Below, piece by piece: positions 1-5,504 of a stretch of DNA of 6,517 nt (its first letter is position 1; each line of letters opens with the position of its first letter). The translations under genes were made by a program, and so were the position numbers. The stretch comes from an uncultured Alphaproteobacteria bacterium (lineage in GTDB: Bacteria; Pseudomonadota; Alphaproteobacteria; Rs-D84), in the NCBI GenBank assembly GCA_937888635.1, contig CALARG010000011.1, positions 1 to 6,517 on the forward strand, given 5' to 3'. The notes beneath the pieces are model-generated. The model saw only the letters and a list, made by a program, of their open reading frames with translations. It did not search any database and had not been told where the DNA came from.

Positions 1-1510
1 CGATTCGTTGTTTTTGCCCGCCAGACAGCAGACCGCCACCTTCGCCGACAGAAGTGTTATATCCGTCTGGAAATTCGTTGATAAAGCCGTCGGCATTTGC
101 CGCGCGGGCGGCCGCGACAACCATTTCGTGGGTTGCGTCAGGATTGCCGTATTTTATGTTGTCTTCAATAGAACCGTTGAATAAGAATACGGATTGCGAA
201 ACCTCGGCAATGTTTTGGCGCAGGGATTTTAGTGTGTATTTGCGAATGTCTGTTTTATTTATTGTCACTTTGCCCAGTTGTGGGTCATAGAAACGTTCCA
301 GCAGGTTGAATAATGTTGTTTTTCCGCCACCTGATGGGCCGACCAATGCACATACTTTGCCCGCCGGTACATTCAGGTTCAGATTCTTGATAACAGGTTC
401 ATTTGGATTATATGCAAACGATACATCATGGAATCCGACGGACATATTTTTCGCGGTCAGTTCACGGGCATCAGGTGCGTCTGTGATGTCAGGTTTGCTG
501 TCCAGGAAGTCAAACAGGATTTCTGCCGCCAGCAGACCATGCTGTAATGTGTCACCGGTGCCGGTAATACTTTTTGCGGGTTTGTATGCCGCCGTTAATG
601 CCAGCAAGAATGCGGTAAAATCACCGGTTGTGATTGCGCCACTGGAAATAAAGTGGCCACCCATAATCATCGCGATACACAGACCAATTGAAATCATAAA
701 TTCCATCAATGGGGAACGCAGGGCGTTGGCCTGGGTACTTTTGTACGCGTTGATAACAGAAGAGTTTAAAACACGTGCAAAGTTTTTTTCTTCGCGTTCT
801 TCGGCGGCAAATGCCTGGATGGTTTTGATACCGTGCAGGGTTTGGTTTAATTGTTGTGATACATTGTTTGCAATACCGAATGATTGGCGTGATAATTTAC
901 GGCGTTTGCGCATGATTGCAACCATTGGAATCATAATCGCAGGTGCCAGGAACATTAATACAATGCACATCTGGTGTGCGTAATAGAACATCAATGCCAA
1001 TGTCATGATTAATGTTGCGATGTTTTGTACAACCTTAATCACTGTGCCAGTCACCAGGTTTAATACCGCGCCGGCCTGAACACTGAAATAGTTCAGATTT
1101 TTACCAATACCGTCGCCATAGAAACGCGCCAGGTTCATGTGGGTCATGTGACGGTAAATCTTTTTCTGCAGATTTGCGCTGGCCAGCAGGCCACCCTTGG
1201 ACATAATCAAGGCCTTGGCGTATGTAAATGTGCCCTTGGCACCAAAAGCGACGATAACCTGAATTCCCAACCAATAGATGGCGTTCATACTTTTTTCAAT
1301 AAAGGCCTTGTCCACAACCTGTTGTACCAGGGTGATGGTATATGCCTCGGCCCCGGCGGCCAGGATGGTAAATATTATGCCGGCGGCCAGCCATTTCCAA
1401 TATGGTGCGCCAACTTCGCGCCAGACGCGCCCATACAGTGACCATTTAATACGACCGTTTGATTCATCGCCTTTGATAAAGGACTTTATTTTATTAGATA
1501 TTTTTTTCAT
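1..1510 (-). CDS. ABC exporter, fused permease/ATPase, MsbA-like (3' end cut off by window edge)
   Basis: This is a half-size type I ABC exporter: an N-terminal six-helix membrane domain fused to an ATPase domain, acting as a dimer in the inner membrane. The 503 visible residues show hydrophobic segments near 40-62, 77-101, 157-177, 179-198, 268-287 and 297-315. The nucleotide-binding domain starts near residue 355. It has Walker A GPSGGGKT at 391-398 (Lys397), the Q-loop Gln at 439 in EVSQSVFLF, and the signature LSGGQ at 495-499. Walker B, D-loop and H-loop lie beyond the left edge; relatives of about 580 residues suggest some 80 residues are missing. ATG at 1510 is the only usable start, because the frame upstream reaches a stop without another start codon. 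Family membership is clear. Export of lipid A or another lipid is inferred from resemblance to MsbA; a multidrug or peptide exporter cannot be excluded. It lies 52 bases after the hydrolase gene but has its own promoter. Confidence 0.9.
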   Translation of the reverse strand, partial: MKKISNKIKSFIKGDESNGRIKWSLYGRVWREVGAPYWKWLAAGIIFTILAAGAEAYTITLVQQVVDKAFIEKSMNAIYWLGIQVIVAFGAKGTFTYAKALIMSKGGLLASANLQKKIYRHMTHMNLARFYGDGIGKNLNYFSVQAGAVLNLVTGTVIKVVQNIATLIMTLALMFYYAHQMCIVLMFLAPAIMIPMVAIMRKRRKLSRQSFGIANNVSQQLNQTLHGIKTIQAFAAEEREEKNFARVLNSSVINAYKSTQANALRSPLMEFMISIGLCIAMIMGGHFISSGAITTGDFTAFLLALTAAYKPAKSITGTGDTLQHGLLAAEILFDFLDSKPDITDAPDARELTAKNMSVGFHDVSFAYNPNEPVIKNLNLNVPAGKVCALVGPSGGGKTTLFNLLERFYDPQLGKVTINKTDIRKYTLKSLRQNIAEVSQSVFLFNGSIEDNIKYGNPDATHEMVVAAARAANADGFINEFPDGYNTSVGEGGGLLSGGQKQRI

Positions 1511-1519
1511 AGCGTTTGT

Positions 1520-1549
1520 ATTATAAAGCCTGTCTGGGGGGCGTGTAAA
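1520..1549 (-). promoter_or_regulatory. Sigma70-like promoter of the ABC exporter gene
   Basis: On the minus strand a -35 element TTTACA (1544-1549) is followed after 18 bases by a perfect -10 element TATAAT (1520-1525). The expected transcription start is near 1513, only about three bases before the ATG at 1510. No Shine-Dalgarno sequence precedes the ATG. The exporter can therefore be transcribed independently of the hydrolase upstream, probably as a nearly leaderless mRNA. The call rests on hexamer match and spacing only. Confidence 0.6.
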
Positions 1550-1562
1550 GCCCTAAAAATGT

Positions 1563-2531
1563 TTATTTGCTGTGTTTTTGCGCAAAGCGTTTTTGAGATT
1601 GTATTAATCGCAGAATTGCACCCCAGTCTTTGTATTGGTCTATGAAACTGTGACGCGAATCTTTGAAAACAACAAATTTCCACAGGTGGCCATTTTTGCC
1701 ACTGCGTAAAATATTATATTTTTTTCGCAGTTCTTCGGGTGGGGATTTTTTGTCTTGACCGCCCGCAACCAATGTGATTGGAATGCAGTATTTATCCATT
1801 AATTCTGGGTAAAATTCAACAGAATCCATGTCGTCATAAAAATTTGGCAGTACGGATATTTTTGCGTATTTTCCATTTTCAAGACGCGGTTCGTGTGGAC
1901 TGTTCAGACCAATCGCAGATTGTTTGAATGTTTCAATGTCTATTTCGTTGTTGTATGAAAATTTTCTGTAAAATTTTTGGATATATGCTGTAAAACTGTG
2001 GTCCAGATATGGGGCGAACATTACAGATGCGCTGAAACGCAATTTTTTGCGTTCGCGAATGCGCTTGTTATATATTTCAAATGTTCCGGTTGCGCCTGCG
2101 CTGTGCCCGATAAGGCATGAATAATCATATTTCTTTGCCTTTACATCTTTTTCAATAACATCCAGGCCCGTATCAATTAAATCAATGTATTCTGTAAAAG
2201 TATGCTTGTTCGCTAATTCTTGTGATGTATCAGGCAGAAAGTCGCCCAGAAATGTATCCAGACAGTATATGTCATGTTTATTCATTAATGCCCAGTATTC
2301 AATAACCTTCATCAATGGTTCTGTGCGTGTGTTGGATGCCAGTCCCGGAATTAAAATCAGACAGTTTGCCGATGGTGTGTCACCAATGGCATAATGCGTG
2401 ATGTGGCCGATGGTTTTGTTTTCTGTGCGTGAACTAAAATTCATTTCCCAGGCAAAATGTTTGCCCTTTAATTCAGCCAGGACATCAGAATAGTTATCTG
2501 GTATAAAAGCATACTTGTGTGTTTTTTGCAT
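1563..2531 (-). CDS. Alpha/beta-fold hydrolase of unknown substrate
   Basis: The 322-residue protein has the hallmarks of a serine alpha/beta hydrolase. There is an early strand and oxyanion-type loop LILIPGLAS, a nucleophile elbow GHSAG at 142-146 with Ser144, a likely acid Asp260 in AGGQD, and a likely base His294 in KDSRHSF. The order and spacing fit a Ser-Asp-His triad. No signal peptide or membrane helix is visible, so it is probably cytoplasmic. I cannot assign an esterase, lipase, thioesterase or peptidase activity, nor name a family below the fold. The start at ATG 2531 is preferred over an in-frame TTG at 2585 because AGAAAGA lies seven bases upstream and the TTG coincides with the predicted -35 element. 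Its bases look more AT-rich than the ABC exporter downstream. It is the first gene leftward from the divergent promoter region shared with tRNA-Ala. Confidence 0.85.
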   Translation of the reverse strand: MQKTHKYAFIPDNYSDVLAELKGKHFAWEMNFSSRTENKTIGHITHYAIGDTPSANCLILIPGLASNTRTEPLMKVIEYWALMNKHDIYCLDTFLGDFLPDTSQELANKHTFTEYIDLIDTGLDVIEKDVKAKKYDYSCLIGHSAGATGTFEIYNKRIRERKKLRFSASVMFAPYLDHSFTAYIQKFYRKFSYNNEIDIETFKQSAIGLNSPHEPRLENGKYAKISVLPNFYDDMDSVEFYPELMDKYCIPITLVAGGQDKKSPPEELRKKYNILRSGKNGHLWKFVVFKDSRHSFIDQYKDWGAILRLIQSQKRFAQKHSK

Positions 2532-2538
2532 GTTGTAA

Positions 2539-2545
2539 TCTTTCT
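2539..2545 (-). promoter_or_regulatory. Ribosome binding site deciding the hydrolase start
   Basis: AGAAAGA on the minus strand lies seven bases before the ATG at 2531. It is a purine-rich, moderate match to the Shine-Dalgarno consensus. It supports this ATG over the in-frame TTG at 2585, which has no such site. Confidence 0.45.
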
Positions 2546-2557
2546 TTTGTTGCAGAT

Positions 2558-2585
2558 ATTTTATACAAAATATTTTTATTGTCAA
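2558..2585 (-). promoter_or_regulatory. Sigma70-like promoter of the hydrolase gene
   Basis: A perfect TTGACA -35 (2580-2585, minus strand) is followed after 16 bases by the -10 element TAAAAT (2558-2563). The start of transcription should be near 2551, giving a leader of about 20 bases that contains the purine-rich AGAAAGA site. It is back-to-back with the tRNA-Ala promoter, with 27 bases between the two -35 hexamers. Confidence 0.6.
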
Positions 2586-2612
2586 TAAAATGTTAGGAAA
2601 ACAAATTTTCTG

Positions 2613-2641
2613 TTGACATTGGATTAAAAAATTTATAAAAT
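2613..2641 (+). promoter_or_regulatory. Strong sigma70-like promoter of tRNA-Ala (and probably rpsU)
   Basis: A perfect -35 TTGACA (2613-2618) is followed by an optimal 17-base spacer and a -10 TAAAAT (2636-2641). The bases just after the -10 (GCGTTCGC) are GC-rich in an otherwise AT-rich spacer. Such a discriminator is typical of stable-RNA promoters under stringent (ppGpp) control, so growth-rate regulation is likely but inferred. The transcription start should fall near 2648, about 27 bases before the mature tRNA. Confidence 0.7.
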
Positions 2642-2646
2642 GCGTT

Positions 2647-2665
2647 CGCTTTCATGATGAAAGTG
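2647..2665 (+). promoter_or_regulatory. Short hairpin at the 5' end of the tRNA-Ala precursor
   Basis: CGCTTTCA (2647-2654) pairs with TGAAAGTG (2658-2665) across a TGA loop; the stem has eight pairs, one of them a G-U wobble. It sits at or next to the predicted transcription start, so the precursor tRNA would begin with a small stem-loop. This could protect the 5' end or guide processing before RNase P cleavage; the role is inferred. It is too close to the start to be a terminator, and no T-run follows. Confidence 0.4.
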
Positions 2666-2674
2666 CAAAGTTTT

Positions 2675-2750
2675 GGGGTTGTAGCTCAGTTGGTAGAGCA
2701 CCTGCTTTGCAAGCAGGGGGTCGTCAGTTCGAGCCTGATCAGCTCCACCA
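2675..2750 (+). tRNA. tRNA-Ala, anticodon TGC, CCA encoded
   Basis: The 76-base sequence folds as a full cloverleaf. The acceptor stem pairs 2675-2681 with 2740-2746 (one G-U pair). The D arm uses GCTC/GAGC. The anticodon stem CCTGC/GCAGG encloses the loop TTTGCAA with anticodon TGC at 2708-2710. The T stem pairs 2723-2727 with 2735-2739 around the loop TTCGAGC. The discriminator base is A and the terminal CCA (2748-2750) is encoded. TGC reads GCN alanine codons, especially GCA, which is frequent in the neighbouring genes. In many bacteria this tRNA sits in the rRNA spacer; here no rRNA flanks it and it is followed by rpsU instead. Confidence 0.97.
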
Positions 2751-2758
2751 AAACAAAG

Positions 2759-2786
2759 AGGGAAGGGGACGCAAGTCCCTTTCTTT
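2759..2786 (+). promoter_or_regulatory. Hairpin with GCAA tetraloop between tRNA-Ala and rpsU
   Basis: Bases 2759-2770 pair with 2775-2786 to give a 12-pair stem (three G-U wobbles) capped by the tetraloop GCAA, a GNRA-type loop. The inner five pairs are GGGAC/GTCCC. The hairpin starts nine bases after the tRNA CCA end and finishes before the rpsU ribosome binding site. It may be a processing signal separating tRNA from mRNA, a weak attenuator (its 3' arm is T-rich but no clean T-run follows) or a control element in the rpsU leader. The structure is seen; the role is open. Confidence 0.5.
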
Positions 2787-2811
2787 GGTTAATAATCAAG
2801 ATAATGCGTTA

Positions 2812-2820
2812 AAGGGGGTG
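2812..2820 (+). promoter_or_regulatory. Strong ribosome binding site of rpsU
   Basis: AAGGGGGTG ends seven bases before the ATG at 2828. It is an unusually strong Shine-Dalgarno match compared with the weak or absent sites of the other genes here, as expected for a highly expressed ribosomal protein gene. Confidence 0.8.
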
Positions 2821-2827
2821 AATACAT

Positions 2828-3034
2828 ATGGTTAAGGTTCTGGTTCGCGATAACAACGTTGAACAGGCACTGCGCGTTGCAAAACGTAAATCGCAGAAAG
2901 AAGGTCTGTACCGCGAAATGAAAGAACGTCAGCGTTATGAAAAACCAACAACAAAACGCAAGCGTTTGAAAGAAGAAGCCGTTCGCAACGAAAAGAAGCG
3001 TCAATCTAAACAGCGTATGGTTTTCGGATTCTAA
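2828..3034 (+). CDS. rpsU: 30S ribosomal protein bS21
   Basis: The 68-residue, strongly basic protein begins MVKVLVRDNNVEQALRVAKR and contains the conserved bS21 stretch EGLYREMKERQRYEKPTTKR, followed by a Lys/Arg-rich tail. Length matches the family (about 65-75 residues). In known bacteria bS21 sits on the platform of the small subunit near the 3' end of 16S rRNA and helps initiation. The start is fixed by the strong ribosome binding site. No promoter of its own is convincing in the 77 bases after tRNA-Ala, so it is probably read from the tRNA promoter. It is not followed by dnaG-rpoD as in E. coli; transcription ends at the hairpin 3040-3069. Confidence 0.97.
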   Translation: MVKVLVRDNNVEQALRVAKRKSQKEGLYREMKERQRYEKPTTKRKRLKEEAVRNEKKRQSKQRMVFGF

Positions 3035-3039
3035 ATAAT

Positions 3040-3069
3040 AAAAATTCCACCAATTGGTGGAATTTTTTT
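3040..3069. terminator. Bidirectional intrinsic terminator between rpsU and the transglycosylase gene
   Basis: AAAAATTCCACC (3040-3051) pairs with GGTGGAATTTTT (3056-3067) around an AATT loop, and a run of seven T follows on the plus strand (3063-3069). On the minus strand the A-rich left arm reads as a T-run, so the hairpin can end both rpsU, whose stop codon is five bases away, and the converging transglycosylase gene, whose stop lies 32 bases to the right. Confidence 0.88.
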
Positions 3070-3101
3070 ATGAGAAATAATAAATTGAATAAAGTGATTT
3101 G

Positions 3102-4826
3102 TTAAATCGTCATGCGGTCGGCGATTTGTTGCTGAACATATTCATCTTCGCTGTTGTACAGTGGCCAATTACCATGCGCCAATTCTTCCATTGATGTCAA
3201 TGGTTGGCCCAATCGGGCACGGTACAACCACAGATTTGACATTACGCGTTTTATATAACTGCGTGTTTCGTATGCCGGGAAACTTTCAATGTATAATAAC
3301 GGATCGTATGTATAGAACGACTTTTCAAATTTTACCATTGTGCCCATGCCCGCATTATATGCTGCCAACATTTTAATAATGCTGTTTTCTACATTTGGAT
3401 GTGACAACAAATCAACAATGTATTGCTGGCCCAGAAACATGTTATGTTCGGGGTTTGACATGTCCATTTGGGATATATCAACCTTGTTCGCACGGGCAAC
3501 GCGTTTGGCAGTGCTGGGCATTAATTGCATAACGCCATTTGCACCCGCGCCCGATTTTGCAGATACGCGGAAATTGCTTTCCTGTTTGGTAATCGCCAAC
3601 AATAATGCGCGATCAATTGACCAGCCGCCCAGCGGTTCCCAATCAGGTAATGGGTATTGCGCGGAATATATAATATCGTCATCAATTTCCAAGATGCCAC
3701 GGTCTTTGATAACACTGGCCGATTGGACGGACAGACGCGGCATATTAAATTCAGTTGCAACTGAATTTACCGCATGCAGGATTCGGTCTGACACCTTGGG
3801 GGTTATCAGATATTTCAGGTATTCTTCGGCACGGTCTTTGCGTCCAACCTGAATCAGTGCCAGCGCAATGCGGCCATACTTTGTGTTTGCCAGTTCTGTG
3901 TAGTCTTCGTCTGTTGCGTTGTTTTCAAAAAATTCGTATTCCGGCTGTTGCCCCAGCATTACTGCCGACAATGCACCATAAAATGCCATTGGGTGGGTGG
4001 CGGCGATTCGCCAGTATTTTTTGGCCATGTCGCGTCGGCCCGCCCAGTCGGCGGCGCGGCCGGCCCAGAATGCTGCCTCGGTCTTTCTGGCGTTATTAAT
4101 TTGTGGCAAATCCAAAATACGACTGAAATATTTTTGGGATTCGGCATACTTTTCTTCTTTGAAATATAACAGTCCCATTGCCCACAGACCGTATTCAGAA
4201 TCGGCATCTGATGCAACAAAACCCCATTTTTTTGCCAATTCCATTTCGCCATTTGTATAATATATATATGACAGGCGACCCGCCAAGCGACCATAGTCGG
4301 ATTCGGTCAGGCTGCCTTTGAATTTTTTGTCTTCCAGGATTTGACGCGCAACCTTGGTTGAGCCGGTTCTAATCGCGCGCTTGAATTTATCTATGTTTTT
4401 TCCTGTCGTGCCCGAATATTTTTTTGCCGTCCATGTTTCGGATTGTGCCGTCTCTATTGATTCGGACCCACTGATAATATTTGGTGTACGGGCCCGGCGA
4501 ACGGTGGCTTGTTTTATCTTGGCCAGTTTTTCCATACGTGTCGCCCCCGGCATGTCGTTATATTTTTCCATCCATGCCGCAATTTCTGCGCCGCGTGTGC
4601 GATATGTGTCTGAGATATATCGCTGATATAAAACTTCGTTCATTAATAGTTTGTCTGCAATTTGATTTTGAACATTAATTGCAGTGTTTATTTTTTCCCG
4701 GTCTTGTAATGCAAAGATTTGTTGATACAGACTGGCATCAACATCCGATAAAATTTGTGGGGTGCCCGCCGCTAATAAATTCAGCGGTATAAACAAGGCA
4801 AACAAAAATGTGAAAAATTTTTTCAT
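3102..4826 (-). CDS. slt: Soluble lytic murein transglycosylase, Slt70-like (GH23), secreted
   Basis: The enzyme cleaves the MurNAc-GlcNAc bond of peptidoglycan, leaving 1,6-anhydromuramic ends, in the periplasm. The 574-residue protein starts MKKFFTFLFALFIPLNLLAA, a classical Sec signal peptide with cleavage expected near residues 19-21 and no lipobox Cys. A long alpha-helical region (about 80-390) with Slt-type superhelix repeats (AAFWAGRAADWAGR near 250, FYGALSA near 280) precedes the catalytic SLT domain (about 400-540). That domain has the catalytic Glu416 in TKQESNF, the GVMQLMPSTA motif with Gln434, and AAYNAG with Tyr490-Asn491. ATG at 4826 is chosen over upstream in-frame starts because only it exposes the signal peptide. 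It begins 10 bases after the nrdR stop with no clear ribosome binding site, which suggests translational coupling in an nrdR-slt operon. Confidence 0.94.
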   Translation of the reverse strand: MKKFFTFLFALFIPLNLLAAGTPQILSDVDASLYQQIFALQDREKINTAINVQNQIADKLLMNEVLYQRYISDTYRTRGAEIAAWMEKYNDMPGATRMEKLAKIKQATVRRARTPNIISGSESIETAQSETWTAKKYSGTTGKNIDKFKRAIRTGSTKVARQILEDKKFKGSLTESDYGRLAGRLSYIYYTNGEMELAKKWGFVASDADSEYGLWAMGLLYFKEEKYAESQKYFSRILDLPQINNARKTEAAFWAGRAADWAGRRDMAKKYWRIAATHPMAFYGALSAVMLGQQPEYEFFENNATDEDYTELANTKYGRIALALIQVGRKDRAEEYLKYLITPKVSDRILHAVNSVATEFNMPRLSVQSASVIKDRGILEIDDDIIYSAQYPLPDWEPLGGWSIDRALLLAITKQESNFRVSAKSGAGANGVMQLMPSTAKRVARANKVDISQMDMSNPEHNMFLGQQYIVDLLSHPNVENSIIKMLAAYNAGMGTMVKFEKSFYTYDPLLYIESFPAYETRSYIKRVMSNLWLYRARLGQPLTSMEELAHGNWPLYNSEDEYVQQQIADRMTI

Positions 4827-4836
4827 GATTATATTG

Positions 4837-5337
4837 TCAGAACAAAGAAGTCTTGGGCAATTTGCATACAACCGCACCTTCATCATCTTCTGGAATTTGG
4901 GCAATTATTTTCTTGAAGTCAGAAATTCGTGAAAATTTTTGATAAACAGACGCAAAGCGTACAAACGCAATAGGGTCCAAATTCAATAAAGAATCAGATA
5001 CCATTTTACCGACCAGTGCGCTGGTCACTGTGTCATCGGCGGTTTCTGTTTCCAGTCTGCGATGAATTGAAGTCACCAATTTTTCTATTTGTTCATCTCC
5101 TACATCCCTGTTTCTGCATGCCAATTTAATACTGCGGCGCAGTTTTTCACGGTCAAATGCCTCTAGTTTGCCACTGTTTTTGCGAACCATTAAATCGCGC
5201 ATCTGTACGCGTTCAACAGTTGTGAACTTTGCACCGCATTGTTCACAAACACGACGACGGCGAATAATCGCGTCTTCTATATCGGGGCGTGAATCTGTGA
5301 CCCTGCTATCCGTAGAATTGCAATATGGACATCTCAT
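4837..5337 (-). CDS. nrdR: Transcriptional repressor NrdR
   Basis: NrdR is a nucleotide-sensing repressor of ribonucleotide reductase genes. The 166-residue protein opens MRCPYCNSTDSRVTDSRP. Its zinc ribbon uses Cys3, Cys6, Cys31 and Cys34, with the Arg-rich stretch IIRRRRVCEQCG that contacts DNA in the family. An ATP-cone domain follows at about 49-139 (VRKNSGKLEAFDREKL, then RFASVYQKF), which senses ATP/dATP. Length is slightly above the usual 150-160 because of a C-terminal tail. ATG 5337 is chosen because family members begin directly at M-x-C-P; ATG 5343 and TTG 5355 are in frame but would add a non-conserved lead. No strong ribosome binding site precedes any of them. In many alphaproteobacteria nrdR neighbours glyA or ribD; here it precedes slt and diverges from ccrM. 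No NrdR-box pair was recognised in this window. Confidence 0.96.
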   Translation of the reverse strand: MRCPYCNSTDSRVTDSRPDIEDAIIRRRRVCEQCGAKFTTVERVQMRDLMVRKNSGKLEAFDREKLRRSIKLACRNRDVGDEQIEKLVTSIHRRLETETADDTVTSALVGKMVSDSLLNLDPIAFVRFASVYQKFSRISDFKKIIAQIPEDDEGAVVCKLPKTSLF

Positions 5338-5434
5338 GAGCATATACGGTAGCAATCAAATCATTTTTTCGCAAGTAATTTTATTTTCTCTGAAAAATGC
5401 ACTTTTATAAAAAATCAAGCCCTTTATTTAAAAA

Positions 5435-5449
5435 ATGCAACAGGTGCAT
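5435..5449. repeat. Small inverted repeat (dyad) in the nrdR/ccrM intergenic region
   Basis: ATGCA (5435-5439) and TGCAT (5445-5449) form an inverted repeat with a five-base spacer ACAGG. A further copy of AAAAATGCA lies at 5393-5401, in the same orientation as AAAAATGCA at 5431-5439. The dyad lies just upstream of, and touching, the expected -35 position of the ccrM promoter, so it could be a regulator binding site. In AT-rich DNA a five-base arm can arise by chance. Confidence 0.3.
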
Positions 5450-5468
5450 AAAAAAATTAACCCCAAAA

Positions 5469-5479
5469 TATGATAAAAT
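5469..5479 (+). promoter_or_regulatory. Candidate -10 region of ccrM
   Basis: TATGATAAAAT holds two overlapping -10-like hexamers, TATGAT (5469-5474) and TAAAAT (5474-5479), 25-35 bases before the ccrM start codon. No good -35 element lies 16-18 bases upstream (GCATAA or an A-run), which would fit an activator-dependent promoter. A GGAG at 5490-5493 and the AGAG just before the ATG are the only ribosome binding candidates. The rest of the 167-base spacer 5338-5504 is AT-rich; I found no convincing nrdR promoter in it. Confidence 0.35.
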
Positions 5480-5504
5480 GTATACCAGCGGAGAAAACAG
5501 AGAG

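Noticed and set aside
306..983. Long plus-strand reading frame of 225 codons opposite the ABC exporter
   Set aside because: It is antisense to a clearly conserved ABC ATPase/permease, has no recognisable domain and no ribosome binding site. Treated as a shadow frame.
1533..1554. Short GGGC/GCCC dyad after the hydrolase gene as a terminator
   Set aside because: Only four pairs and no T-run follow on the minus strand, and the sequence overlaps the exporter promoter.
2789..3004. Minus-strand reading frame opposite rpsU, Phe/Leu rich
   Set aside because: It is the antisense of Lys/Glu-rich bS21 codons. The hydrophobic look is an artefact of reading AAA/GAA codons backwards.
4828..4833. TATAAT on the minus strand just before the slt start codon
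   Set aside because: It lies two bases from the ATG, so transcription would start inside the gene, and no -35 element is found at the right distance. Chance match in AT-rich DNA.
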